Positions 1-5,127 of a DNA stretch of 5,340 nucleotides are shown in pieces (position 1 is the first letter of the stretch; each line of letters starts with the position of its first letter). A program made the position numbers and the translations under genes. Origin of the DNA: JACDHQ01 sp036401195 (GTDB lineage Bacteria; Gemmatimonadota; Gemmatimonadetes; Gemmatimonadales; Gemmatimonadaceae); contig DASWVQ010000144.1 in the NCBI GenBank assembly GCA_036401195.1, forward strand, positions 1-5,340, written 5' to 3'. The notes under the pieces were generated by a model, which saw only the letters and a list, made by a program, of their open reading frames with translations, made no database searches and was not told where the DNA came from.

Positions 1-341
1 CGGCGGCACCGGCCGCGGTGGTCACCGCGCCCGCTCCGGCCCCCTCCGCCACGAGCGCGGCACCGGCGGCGGCGGACGCCGGCGACGACGCGGCGGTGAT
101 CGAGCCCTGGATCGAGTCGGAGCGATGCACCACCTGCAACGAGTGCATCAACACCAACCGGAAGATGTTCGCCTACAACAAGGACAAGCAGGCGTTCGTG
201 AAGGACCCGTCGGCCGGCACCTTCCAGCAGCTGGTGCTCGCCGCGGAGAAGTGCCCGGTGGGGGCGATCCATCCCGGAACCCCCCTCAACCCCAACGAGA
301 AGGACCTCGCCAAATGGGTGGAGCGGGCACGTCCCTTCTGA
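1..341 (+). CDS. C-terminal part of a protein ending in a single-cluster [4Fe-4S] ferredoxin domain (5' partial)
   Basis: The reading frame (codons starting at base 3) is open to the left edge and stops with TGA at 339-341, so the protein begins upstream. A GTG at 18 could formally start a 107-residue protein, but it lies in Ala/Pro-rich linker sequence with no ribosome binding site, so I treat this as the tail of a larger protein. Counting from that GTG, residues 1-27 are an Ala/Pro/Asp-rich linker. A ferredoxin-like domain follows with Cys37, Cys40 and Cys43 (CTTCNEC) and a distant Cys79-Pro, a C-x2-C-x2-C...C-P pattern expected to bind one [4Fe-4S] cluster. There is no second cluster and no RnfB-type tandem ferredoxin pattern. 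From memory, similar domains occur at the C-terminus of large fused 2-oxoacid:ferredoxin oxidoreductase-like proteins; this is not proven here. Its end overlaps rnfC by 28 bases, so it probably belongs to the same operon and may deliver electrons to, or accept them from, the Rnf subunits. Confidence is high for the domain and low for the identity of the whole protein. Confidence 0.8.
   Translation, partial: AAPAAVVTAPAPAPSATSAAPAAADAGDDAAVIEPWIESERCTTCNECINTNRKMFAYNKDKQAFVKDPSAGTFQQLVLAAEKCPVGAIHPGTPLNPNEKDLAKWVERARPF
298..304 (+). promoter_or_regulatory. Shine-Dalgarno site for rnfC inside the upstream gene
   Basis: AGAAGGA lies nine bases before the ATG at 314. It supports 314 as the rnfC start even though this lies within the 3' end of the ferredoxin gene. 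Longer readings of the rnfC frame run through the ferredoxin coding sequence and give no recognisable Rnf sequence. Confidence 0.55.
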
Positions 342-1678
342 GCCGGCTGCTCGGCGGCGCGGCGCCCACCTTCGACCACGGCATCCATCCGCCGGAGTCG
401 AAGGAGCTGACGCGGGCGCTGCCGATCCGCCGCATGCCCTTCCCGAAGGAGGTCGTGCTCCCGGTGCGCCAGCACGCGGGGAAGCCGGCCACCGTGTGCG
501 TCACGCGCGGGCAGCACGTGGAGCGTGGCGACGTGGTCGCCACCGCCGACGGCTTCATCTCCTCGCCGGTGCACGCGTCGGCCTCGGGGACGGTGCGCGC
601 GATCGAGCTCGCGCCGCATCCCGACGGCTCGATGGCGCTCGCCGTGCGCATCACGGTGGATCCCTGGGCGCCGCAGGTGCCCCGGCCGCGCCTCGTCCCC
701 GACTGGCACGGCCTCACGCGCGAGCAGGTGGTGCAGGCGGTGCAGGACGCCGGCGTCGTGGGACTCGGCGGCGCCGCCTTCCCCACGCACGTGAAGCTCG
801 CCCCGCCGAAGGACGCCACGATCGACACCCTCATCGTGAACGGCGCCGAGTGCGAGCCCTACCTCACCACCGACCATCGCATCATGGTGGAGTACCCGCA
901 CCGCGTGCACTTCGGGGTGCGGGTGATGATGGAAGCGCTCGGCGTCCCCCGGGCGATCATCGGCGTGGAGCGCAACAAGCCCGACGCGATCGCCGCCCTC
1001 GAGGCCGCGAAGCCGGCGGGGCTCGACGTCACCATCCTCCCCCTCACGGTGAAGTATCCGCAGGGGGCGGAGAAGATGCTGATCCGCTCCGTGCTCGGCC
1101 GCGAGGTGCCCTCCGGGACGCTGCCGGCGACGGTCGGCGCGCTCGTGCAGAACGTGGGGTCGATCGCGACGATCGCGGAGGTGTTCGAGACCGGCATCCC
1201 CCTCGTGGAGCGCATCGTCACGGTGAGCGGCCCCGGGGTGCGGAAGCCGTCGAACCTGATCGTGCCGGTGGGCACCCCCCTGCAGGACGTCCTGGATTAC
1301 TGCGGCGGGCTCACCGACGACGCGGCGGAGATCCTCTTCGGGGGCCCCATGATGGGGCAGCCGCAGGACCGGCTCGACGTGCCGGTGCTGAAGGGGACCA
1401 CCGGCATCGTGGTCCTCACCCGCGACCAGGTGCGCGACCAGGCGTCGCTCCCCTGCATCCACTGCGGTCGCTGCCTCGACGCCTGCCCCATGATGCTGAA
1501 CCCGAGCGAGCTGGGACAGCTGGCGCGGGTGGGGCGGTTCGAGGAGATGGCGGCCGAACACCTCGCCGACTGCATGCTCTGCGGCTCCTGCTCCTACGTC
1601 TGCCCCTCGAACATCCCGCTCGCGCAGCTCTTCCAGGCGAGCAAGCTGGCCATCCGCCGCCAGGGGGTGGTCGCATGA
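314..1678 (+). CDS. rnfC: Rnf electron transport complex subunit C (RnfC/RsxC)
   Basis: This is the 454-residue peripheral cytoplasmic subunit that in known Rnf complexes exchanges electrons with NAD+/NADH through FMN and iron-sulfur clusters. The N-terminal RnfC domain shows FDHGIHPPESKELT (residues 20-33), followed by a barrel-sandwich region at about 45-115 (GKPATVCVTRGQHVERGDVV). The nucleotide/flavin-binding core has GLGGAAFPTHVKL (150-162), NGAECEPYLTTDHR (176-189) and KYPQGAEKMLI (248-258). An SLBB-like segment lies at about 300-348 and ends in GGPMMG. Two C-x2-C-x2-C-x3-C-P motifs follow, at Cys381/384/387/391 and Cys420/423/426/430, for two [4Fe-4S] clusters. The protein ends soon after, without the long Ala/Lys-rich tail of enterobacterial RsxC, so it is the short form. 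ATG 314 is chosen because of the AGAAGGA site before it and because homology begins just after it. It overlaps the ferredoxin gene by 28 bases and its TGA overlaps the rnfD ATG (ATGA). Confidence 0.96.
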   Translation: MGGAGTSLLSRLLGGAAPTFDHGIHPPESKELTRALPIRRMPFPKEVVLPVRQHAGKPATVCVTRGQHVERGDVVATADGFISSPVHASASGTVRAIELAPHPDGSMALAVRITVDPWAPQVPRPRLVPDWHGLTREQVVQAVQDAGVVGLGGAAFPTHVKLAPPKDATIDTLIVNGAECEPYLTTDHRIMVEYPHRVHFGVRVMMEALGVPRAIIGVERNKPDAIAALEAAKPAGLDVTILPLTVKYPQGAEKMLIRSVLGREVPSGTLPATVGALVQNVGSIATIAEVFETGIPLVERIVTVSGPGVRKPSNLIVPVGTPLQDVLDYCGGLTDDAAEILFGGPMMGQPQDRLDVPVLKGTTGIVVLTRDQVRDQASLPCIHCGRCLDACPMMLNPSELGQLARVGRFEEMAAEHLADCMLCGSCSYVCPSNIPLAQLFQASKLAIRRQGVVA

Positions 1679-2694
1679 GCGCCAGCGCCACGCCGCGCCT
1701 CGTCATCGCGGCCTCGCCGCACCTCAAGGGGCGCGACAGCACCCTCCGCATCATGTGGACGGTGGTCGCCGCGCTCGTGCCGGTGCTGGGCGCGGCCACG
1801 TGGTACTTCGGACCGAGCGCGCTGCTCGTGACCGCGGCCTCAACCGGGGGGGCGCTCGCGGCCGAGCGGATGTTCGGCCACCGGGGCTCGATCGGCGACG
1901 GCTCCGCCACGATCACCGGGCTGCTGCTGGGGCTCACCCTGCCGGCCGGCATGCCGATGTGGATGGCGTTCCTGGGGGGCGCCTTCGGGATCGGCTTCGG
2001 GAAGGCGATGTTCGGCGGGCTGGGATACAACGTCTTCAATCCCGCGCTGATCGGGCGCGCCTTCCTCCAGGCCGCCTTCCCGGTGGCGATCACCACCTGG
2101 CCGAAGATCGGGGGCTCCTGGTGGGCGCTGCGCGGCGACAACTTCGCCCTGCCGCTCATCCACCCGCGACCGGTGGACGCGGTCACGGCGGCGACGCCGC
2201 TGGGGCTCATGAAGTTCGAGCATACCGGCACCTCGCTGCGCGACCTGCTGCTCGGGAGCACCGGGGGTTCGCTCGGCGAGACCGCCGCGCTGGTGATCCT
2301 GGCGAGCGGGCTGGTGCTCGCCTGGCTCGGCTACCTGAACTGGCGGCTCCCCGCGAGCATCTTCGCCACGGTGGCGCTGCTCACCGGTGCCCTGCACCTG
2401 CTCAACCCGGCGGTGTATCCCGCGCCCCTCTTCGCGCTCTTCTCCGGCGGCCTGGTGCTCGGCGCCGTGTTCATGGCCACCGACATGGTCACCGCCCCGG
2501 TGACGAACGCCGGCCGATGGATCTTCGGCGCGGGGGTGGGACTGCTGGTGGTGGTGATCCGGCAGTGGAGCGGCCTCCCCGAAGGGGTGATGTACGCGAT
2601 CCTCTTCATGAACGCACTCGTGCCCTTCATCAATCGCGCGACGCAGCCGCGCCCATTCGGCACGCGCACCGCCGCGAAGGAGGTGACGCCATGA
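1675..2694 (+). CDS. rnfD: Rnf electron transport complex subunit D (RnfD/RsxD)
   Basis: A 339-residue polytopic inner-membrane protein of the NqrB/RnfD family, which carries a covalent FMN on a threonine and takes part in ion-coupled electron transfer. The start has the usual RnfD form, with a SPHLKGRDST segment (14-23) before the first membrane helix. Hydrophobic stretches at about 26-44, 48-63, 77-92, 97-113, 122-140, 203-220, 226-244, 250-268, 283-297 and 303-320 suggest nine or ten helices. Family signatures are GGLGYNVFNPALIGRAFL (114-131) and ATDMVTAPVTNAGRWIFG (268-285). The likely flavinylation site is DAVTAATPL (168-176), with Thr174 as FMN acceptor by analogy with S/T-G-A-T sites; the glycine is alanine here. 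ATG 1675 overlaps the rnfC stop (ATGA) and is preceded by a purine-rich AGGGGGTGG at 1662-1670. The length fits the family (about 320-350). Confidence 0.96.
   Translation: MSASATPRLVIAASPHLKGRDSTLRIMWTVVAALVPVLGAATWYFGPSALLVTAASTGGALAAERMFGHRGSIGDGSATITGLLLGLTLPAGMPMWMAFLGGAFGIGFGKAMFGGLGYNVFNPALIGRAFLQAAFPVAITTWPKIGGSWWALRGDNFALPLIHPRPVDAVTAATPLGLMKFEHTGTSLRDLLLGSTGGSLGETAALVILASGLVLAWLGYLNWRLPASIFATVALLTGALHLLNPAVYPAPLFALFSGGLVLGAVFMATDMVTAPVTNAGRWIFGAGVGLLVVVIRQWSGLPEGVMYAILFMNALVPFINRATQPRPFGTRTAAKEVTP
2677..2686 (+). promoter_or_regulatory. Near-ideal Shine-Dalgarno site for rnfG
   Basis: AAGGAGGTGA inside the 3' end of rnfD is almost a full complement to the 16S rRNA tail. Its GGAGG core ends seven bases before the ATG at 2691. 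It decides for 2691 over the second in-frame ATG at 2697 and is the strongest ribosome binding site in the operon. Confidence 0.75.
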
Positions 2695-3407
2695 GCATGG
2701 CGCCCTCCTCACCGCCCCCCGAAGGGGCGAGCACGCCGGTGCCGTCGTGGCGGCTCCTCGTCACCCTCGGGGTGGCGGGAGCGCTGGCGGGGCTGCTGAT
2801 CGTGACCGTGTTCCAGTGGGCCACGCCGCGCGTGGAGAAGCACAAGGCCGCGCTGCTGCGCGAGGCGATCGAGGACGTGCTGCACGCCCCGTCGCGCGCC
2901 GACACGCTGTTCGACGTGGCCGGCCGCCTGACGCTGGAGCCCGCGCTGGCGGCGCGAAAGGCCGCGGAGCGGCTGTACCGTGGCTTCGACGCCGCCGGGA
3001 AACCACTGGGATACGCCATCACCTGGACGGAGACCGGCTTCTCCGACCCGGTGACGCTCATCTTCGGCTACGACCCGGCGACGAAGTCCATCACCGGATT
3101 GCGCATCCTCTCCAACAAGGAGACGCCGGGGCTTGGCGACAAGATCGAGAAGGACTCGAGCTTCGGGAAGCAGTTCCCGGGGCGCGTGGTCCCGCTGAGC
3201 GGGGTGAAGGGAAGCGTCGCCGCGGGGGACCGGTCCTCGATCGTGATGATCACGGGGGCCACGATCTCCTCGCGCACCGTGATCCGCATGATCAACAACG
3301 CCGTGAAGCGCTGGGACCCGCTGTTCGCGAGCGCCCCGCCGGCCGCGGGGCCCGTCGCGCAGGCCACGCCACCCGGCGCGGCGCACGCGGGGGAGGGGAG
3401 ACCGTGA
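2691..3407 (+). CDS. rnfG: Rnf electron transport complex subunit G (RnfG/RsxG), FMN-binding protein
   Basis: A 238-residue protein of the NqrC/RnfG family, a one-helix membrane-anchored subunit whose extracytoplasmic domain carries a covalent FMN relaying electrons to RnfD. A Pro/Ser-rich N-terminus (1-18) is followed by one membrane helix (about 20-42) and a charged helix (47-65). The FMN-binding domain (about 95-208) shows ETPGLGDKI (144-152) and the flavinylation motif TGATISS (188-194), where Thr191 is the expected FMN acceptor. The last 27 residues or so (212-238) form a low-complexity Ala/Pro/Gly tail beyond the conserved domain. The start overlaps the rnfD stop (ATGA) and follows a near-perfect Shine-Dalgarno site. 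The stop overlaps the next small gene (TGATG). Thr191 would be the substrate of the ApbE encoded two genes downstream. Confidence 0.95.
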   Translation: MSMAPSSPPPEGASTPVPSWRLLVTLGVAGALAGLLIVTVFQWATPRVEKHKAALLREAIEDVLHAPSRADTLFDVAGRLTLEPALAARKAAERLYRGFDAAGKPLGYAITWTETGFSDPVTLIFGYDPATKSITGLRILSNKETPGLGDKIEKDSSFGKQFPGRVVPLSGVKGSVAAGDRSSIVMITGATISSRTVIRMINNAVKRWDPLFASAPPAAGPVAQATPPGAAHAGEGRP

Positions 3408-3571
3408 TGCACATGAGCCTCGTGGAAGTCATCGTCGCCGTGCTGGCCGGCGGCGTCCTGTTCGTCACCTTCACCCTGCTCGGGAACCGCGAGTGTCGCG
3501 GCGAGGGCGGGGGCTGCGGCAACTGCAGCGGCCACTGTGCCGCCTCGGGAGATCACGATGGACACGCCTGA
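3407..3571 (+). CDS. Small Cys-rich single-helix membrane protein (candidate iron/Fe-S maturation factor of Rnf)
   Basis: A 54-residue protein with one membrane helix (about residues 5-25, VEVIVAVLAGGVLFVTF), then Arg28 and Arg31, then a Gly/Cys/His tail with Cys30, Cys37, Cys40 and Cys44 and His43, His50 and His53. The positive-inside rule places the Cys-rich tail in the cytoplasm. A GGAGGGGAG ribosome binding site (3392-3400) lies six bases upstream of ATG 3407, which overlaps the rnfG stop as TGATG; GTG 3404 and ATG 3413 are other possible starts. The gene overlaps apbE by 14 bases, so it is firmly part of the operon. The architecture of one helix plus a short Cys cluster resembles NqrM (DUF539-type), which helps assemble the iron centre of Na+-NQR, and also the small Cys-rich membrane proteins found beside FeoB. 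The sequence match to either is too short to assign by eye. A role in supplying iron to the RnfA/RnfE centre is inference. Reality of the gene is likely; function is unproven. Confidence 0.75.
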   Translation: MHMSLVEVIVAVLAGGVLFVTFTLLGNRECRGEGGGCGNCSGHCAASGDHDGHA

Positions 3572-4556
3572 ACTCGATCGCGCGCGCGACCCGAACCGTC
3601 GCGAGTTCCTCGCCCTCGGAGTGGGGGCGCTCCTCGTCGCCGGGCTGCCCTTCGCCGCCCGGCGCACGCCGCGGGTGATCCGCCGCGCGCATCCCGTGAT
3701 GGGGACGATCGCCGAGTTCGCGGTGGTGCACGGCGACGCGCGCCACGCGCACGCCGCGATCGACGCCGCGATGGAGGAGCTGCGCCGCGTGGAGCGCACG
3801 ATGACGCGCTTCACCCGCACCTCCGACGTGGGGCGGGCCAACCTCGCCGCCCCGGGGGTGGCGACGCTGGTGACCGCGGAAACGGCGCTGGTGAGCGCCG
3901 AGGCGCTGCGGTGGGCGGCAGGCACCGGTGGCGCCTTCGACCCCGCCGTGGGCCGGCTGGTGGAGCTCTGGTCGGTGAACTCCCGCCACGAGCCGCCGGC
4001 GGCGGCCGCGGTGCAGCCGCTCGCGCACCGCCGCCTCTTCGAGAGCCTCGAGGCCGACCGGGTCGCCCGCGGGCCGGTGCTGGTGCGGCGCGATGGCGAC
4101 GCGCGGCTCGACCTCGGCGCGATCGGCAAGGGGTACGCGGTGGACCGCGCCGTGGACGTGCTCCGGCGCTGGGGGATCCGCCAGGCCGTGGTGGACGTGG
4201 GGGGCGACCTCTATGCCCTCGGCGATGGACCCGACGGGGGCGGCTGGCGCATCGGCATCCAGTCCCCCGACGACCCGGCCCGGATGGCGGGGGAGCTGCT
4301 GGTGCGCGACGCGGCGGTCGCGACCTCCGGCACGTACGTGCAGGGCTTCCGCTACCGCGGGCACCTGTATCACCACCTCATGAACCCGGAAACGGGCGCG
4401 CCCCGCGAGACGCCGGAGCGCAGCCTCACGATCCGGGCGGCGACGTGCATGGTGGCCGACGTCGCCGCCACGGCGCTGTTCGGGATGACGGCGGCGGAGT
4501 CGCGCCGGCGGCTCGACCGGCTGGCGCCCGACGCCGAGGTCGTGCGCGCGATGTGA
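3558..4556 (+). CDS. apbE: FAD:protein FMN transferase, ApbE family, with Tat-type leader
   Basis: A 332-residue ApbE-family enzyme. The family uses FAD and Mg2+ to attach FMN by a phosphoester bond to threonine in NqrB/NqrC and RnfD/RnfG. The N-terminus has a twin-arginine motif, NRREFLAL (13-20), followed by a hydrophobic stretch to about residue 33, so export of the folded protein is likely. I see no lipobox cysteine and no clear AxA cleavage site. Family motifs in order: HPVMGT (45-50); GAFDPAVGRLVELW (125-138); LDLGAIGKGYAVDRAVD (184-200); VVDVGGDLYALG (211-222); VATSGTY (254-260); YHHLMNPETGAP (271-282); ADVAATALF (300-308), in which Asp301 and Thr305 match the Mg2+-binding positions. 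ATG 3558 is preceded by GGGAG six bases upstream and gives a normal leader; a GTG at 3537 would add only seven residues and lacks a good site. Its likely substrates, RnfD Thr174 and RnfG Thr191, are encoded just upstream. Confidence 0.95.
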   Translation: MDTPELDRARDPNRREFLALGVGALLVAGLPFAARRTPRVIRRAHPVMGTIAEFAVVHGDARHAHAAIDAAMEELRRVERTMTRFTRTSDVGRANLAAPGVATLVTAETALVSAEALRWAAGTGGAFDPAVGRLVELWSVNSRHEPPAAAAVQPLAHRRLFESLEADRVARGPVLVRRDGDARLDLGAIGKGYAVDRAVDVLRRWGIRQAVVDVGGDLYALGDGPDGGGWRIGIQSPDDPARMAGELLVRDAAVATSGTYVQGFRYRGHLYHHLMNPETGAPRETPERSLTIRAATCMVADVAATALFGMTAAESRRRLDRLAPDAEVVRAM

Positions 4557-4564
4557 CCCGGTTC

Positions 4565-4597
4565 GCCCGTGTCGCGACGCCGGGGCGCGCGACGGGC
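4565..4597 (+). terminator. GC-rich hairpin behind apbE, weak terminator or mRNA 3' structure
   Basis: GCCC (4565-4568) pairs with GGGC (4594-4597), and GTCGCG (4571-4576) pairs with CGCGAC (4588-4593). This gives ten G/C-dominated pairs with a two-base bulge (4569-4570) and an 11-base loop. It begins eight bases after the apbE stop. No T-run follows, so classical intrinsic termination is doubtful. It could instead limit read-through or protect the 3' end of the rnf-apbE mRNA. The downstream gene starts only 33 bases after the stem. Confidence 0.35.
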
Positions 4598-4620
4598 CAA
4601 CTCGTCCCCGGCTCCTGCGT

Positions 4621-4626
4621 GGGAGG
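4621..4626 (+). promoter_or_regulatory. Shine-Dalgarno site for the first Cys-rich protein
   Basis: GGGAGG sits four bases before the ATG at 4631. The same reading frame is open far upstream through apbE, so this site and the paralogue's start at the matching residue decide for 4631. Confidence 0.6.
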
Positions 4627-4630
4627 CCCC

Positions 4631-4996
4631 ATGAAGGTCCAGAAGATGTTCTGCTCGGGGTGTGACCGGGACGTGCGGGTGGTGCTCACCGCGGAGCCGG
4701 CCTGGGAGGGCCACGCCCCCGTCCAGGAGCCGGAGTTCGTGTGCCTCGAGATCGGGGCCACCTGCACCGGCGCCCTCTGCCCGCTGTGCGCCCAGTCGCC
4801 GGAGGTGATGGCGTCGAAGCTCGCGCGCCACGAGCTGGAGACGGGAGGGCTCCCCCGCCTGCGCGCCACCTGCGACGGATGCGGGATGGAGGGAGAGCTG
4901 GTGGTGATCGGGCATACGTACGTGCACTGCCCGGACTGCGGCACGACGAGCCGGTGGACGGTGATCCCCGAGGATCACCTGCAGCTGCCGTCCTGA
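4631..4996 (+). CDS. Hypothetical Cys-rich protein with zinc-ribbon-like CxxC pairs
   Basis: A 121-residue soluble protein that I cannot assign to a named family. It has ten cysteines: the pairs Cys8/Cys11 (CSGC), Cys50/Cys53 (CPLC), Cys81/Cys84 (CDGC) and Cys100/Cys103 (CPDC), plus Cys38 and Cys45. Residues 81-103 (CDGC...CPDC) look like a complete zinc ribbon. The first half (8-53) looks like a second metal site with two extra cysteines in CLEIGATC. There is no signal peptide or membrane helix. The first half is paralogous to the gene starting at 5128, with the same FCxxC start, an EPxxEGxA segment, CL[ED] and CP in the same order. Binding of zinc and a role in nucleic-acid or protein contact are inference; an iron-sulfur or redox role cannot be excluded. 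It lies 74 bases after apbE, without overlap, so it may be a separate unit from the rnf operon. Confidence 0.8.
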   Translation: MKVQKMFCSGCDRDVRVVLTAEPAWEGHAPVQEPEFVCLEIGATCTGALCPLCAQSPEVMASKLARHELETGGLPRLRATCDGCGMEGELVVIGHTYVHCPDCGTTSRWTVIPEDHLQLPS

Positions 4997-5127
4997 CCCG
5001 CGATTCGCGTGCGGGTGGACGGCGTTCGTCGATTCAGCGCTTTCCTGACGCTCTCCCTCGTGCTTTCCCGGACTGACATCCGCGGGGGGGAGCGCAGGTT
5101 GGGGGCGGACATGGAGGGAAGGGACGC
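4997..5127 (+). promoter_or_regulatory. 131-base intergenic gap with iterated GCTYTCC heptads
   Basis: This is the longest non-coding stretch in the window. It contains GCTTTCC at 5039-5045, GCTCTCC at 5050-5056 and GCTTTCC at 5062-5068, spaced 11 and 12 bases apart, i.e. about one helical turn. A weak 6-bp stem (4996-5001 with 5011-5016) lies just behind the preceding stop. I see no convincing -35/-10 pair. It could hold a promoter or operator for the second Cys-rich gene, but this is inference from spacing and repeats only. Confidence 0.3.
5113..5124 (+). promoter_or_regulatory. Shine-Dalgarno region for the second Cys-rich protein
   Basis: The purine run GGAGGGAAGGGA ends three bases before the ATG at 5128 and offers several Shine-Dalgarno-like matches. 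It supports 5128 as the start; the start residue also aligns with that of the paralogue at 4631. Confidence 0.5.

Noticed and set aside
125..313. Upstream extension of the rnfC frame to an ATG at 125
   Set aside because: It runs out of frame through the ferredoxin domain and gives no Rnf-like sequence. ATG 314 has a good ribosome binding site and gives a normal RnfC N-terminus.
18..341. Complete stand-alone 107-residue ferredoxin starting at GTG 18
   Set aside because: The frame is open to the left edge with the same Ala/Pro-rich composition before and after the GTG, and there is no ribosome binding site. A partial longer protein is more likely.
1344..1358. Perfect inverted repeat GCCCCAT-G-ATGGGGC
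   Set aside because: It lies in the codons for the conserved GGPMMG motif of RnfC, so protein constraint and codon bias explain it.
173..1561. Long open frame on the minus strand opposite rnfC (and similar long minus-strand frames at 1416-2261, 1840-2712, 3068-4129 and 3471-4376)
   Set aside because: These are shadows caused by high third-position GC in the real genes. Their translations are Arg/His/Pro-rich low-complexity strings with no recognisable domain, and the opposite strand has clear family motifs throughout.
496..1674. Upstream extension of the rnfD frame inside rnfC
   Set aside because: The translation is Arg/Ala/Gly-rich shadow sequence. RnfD homology begins at ATG 1675.
4996..5016. 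Six-bp stem ACCCGC/GCGGGT with a nine-base loop just after the first Cys-rich gene
   Set aside because: The stem is short, no T-run follows, and such stems are expected by chance at this GC content. Too weak to call a terminator.
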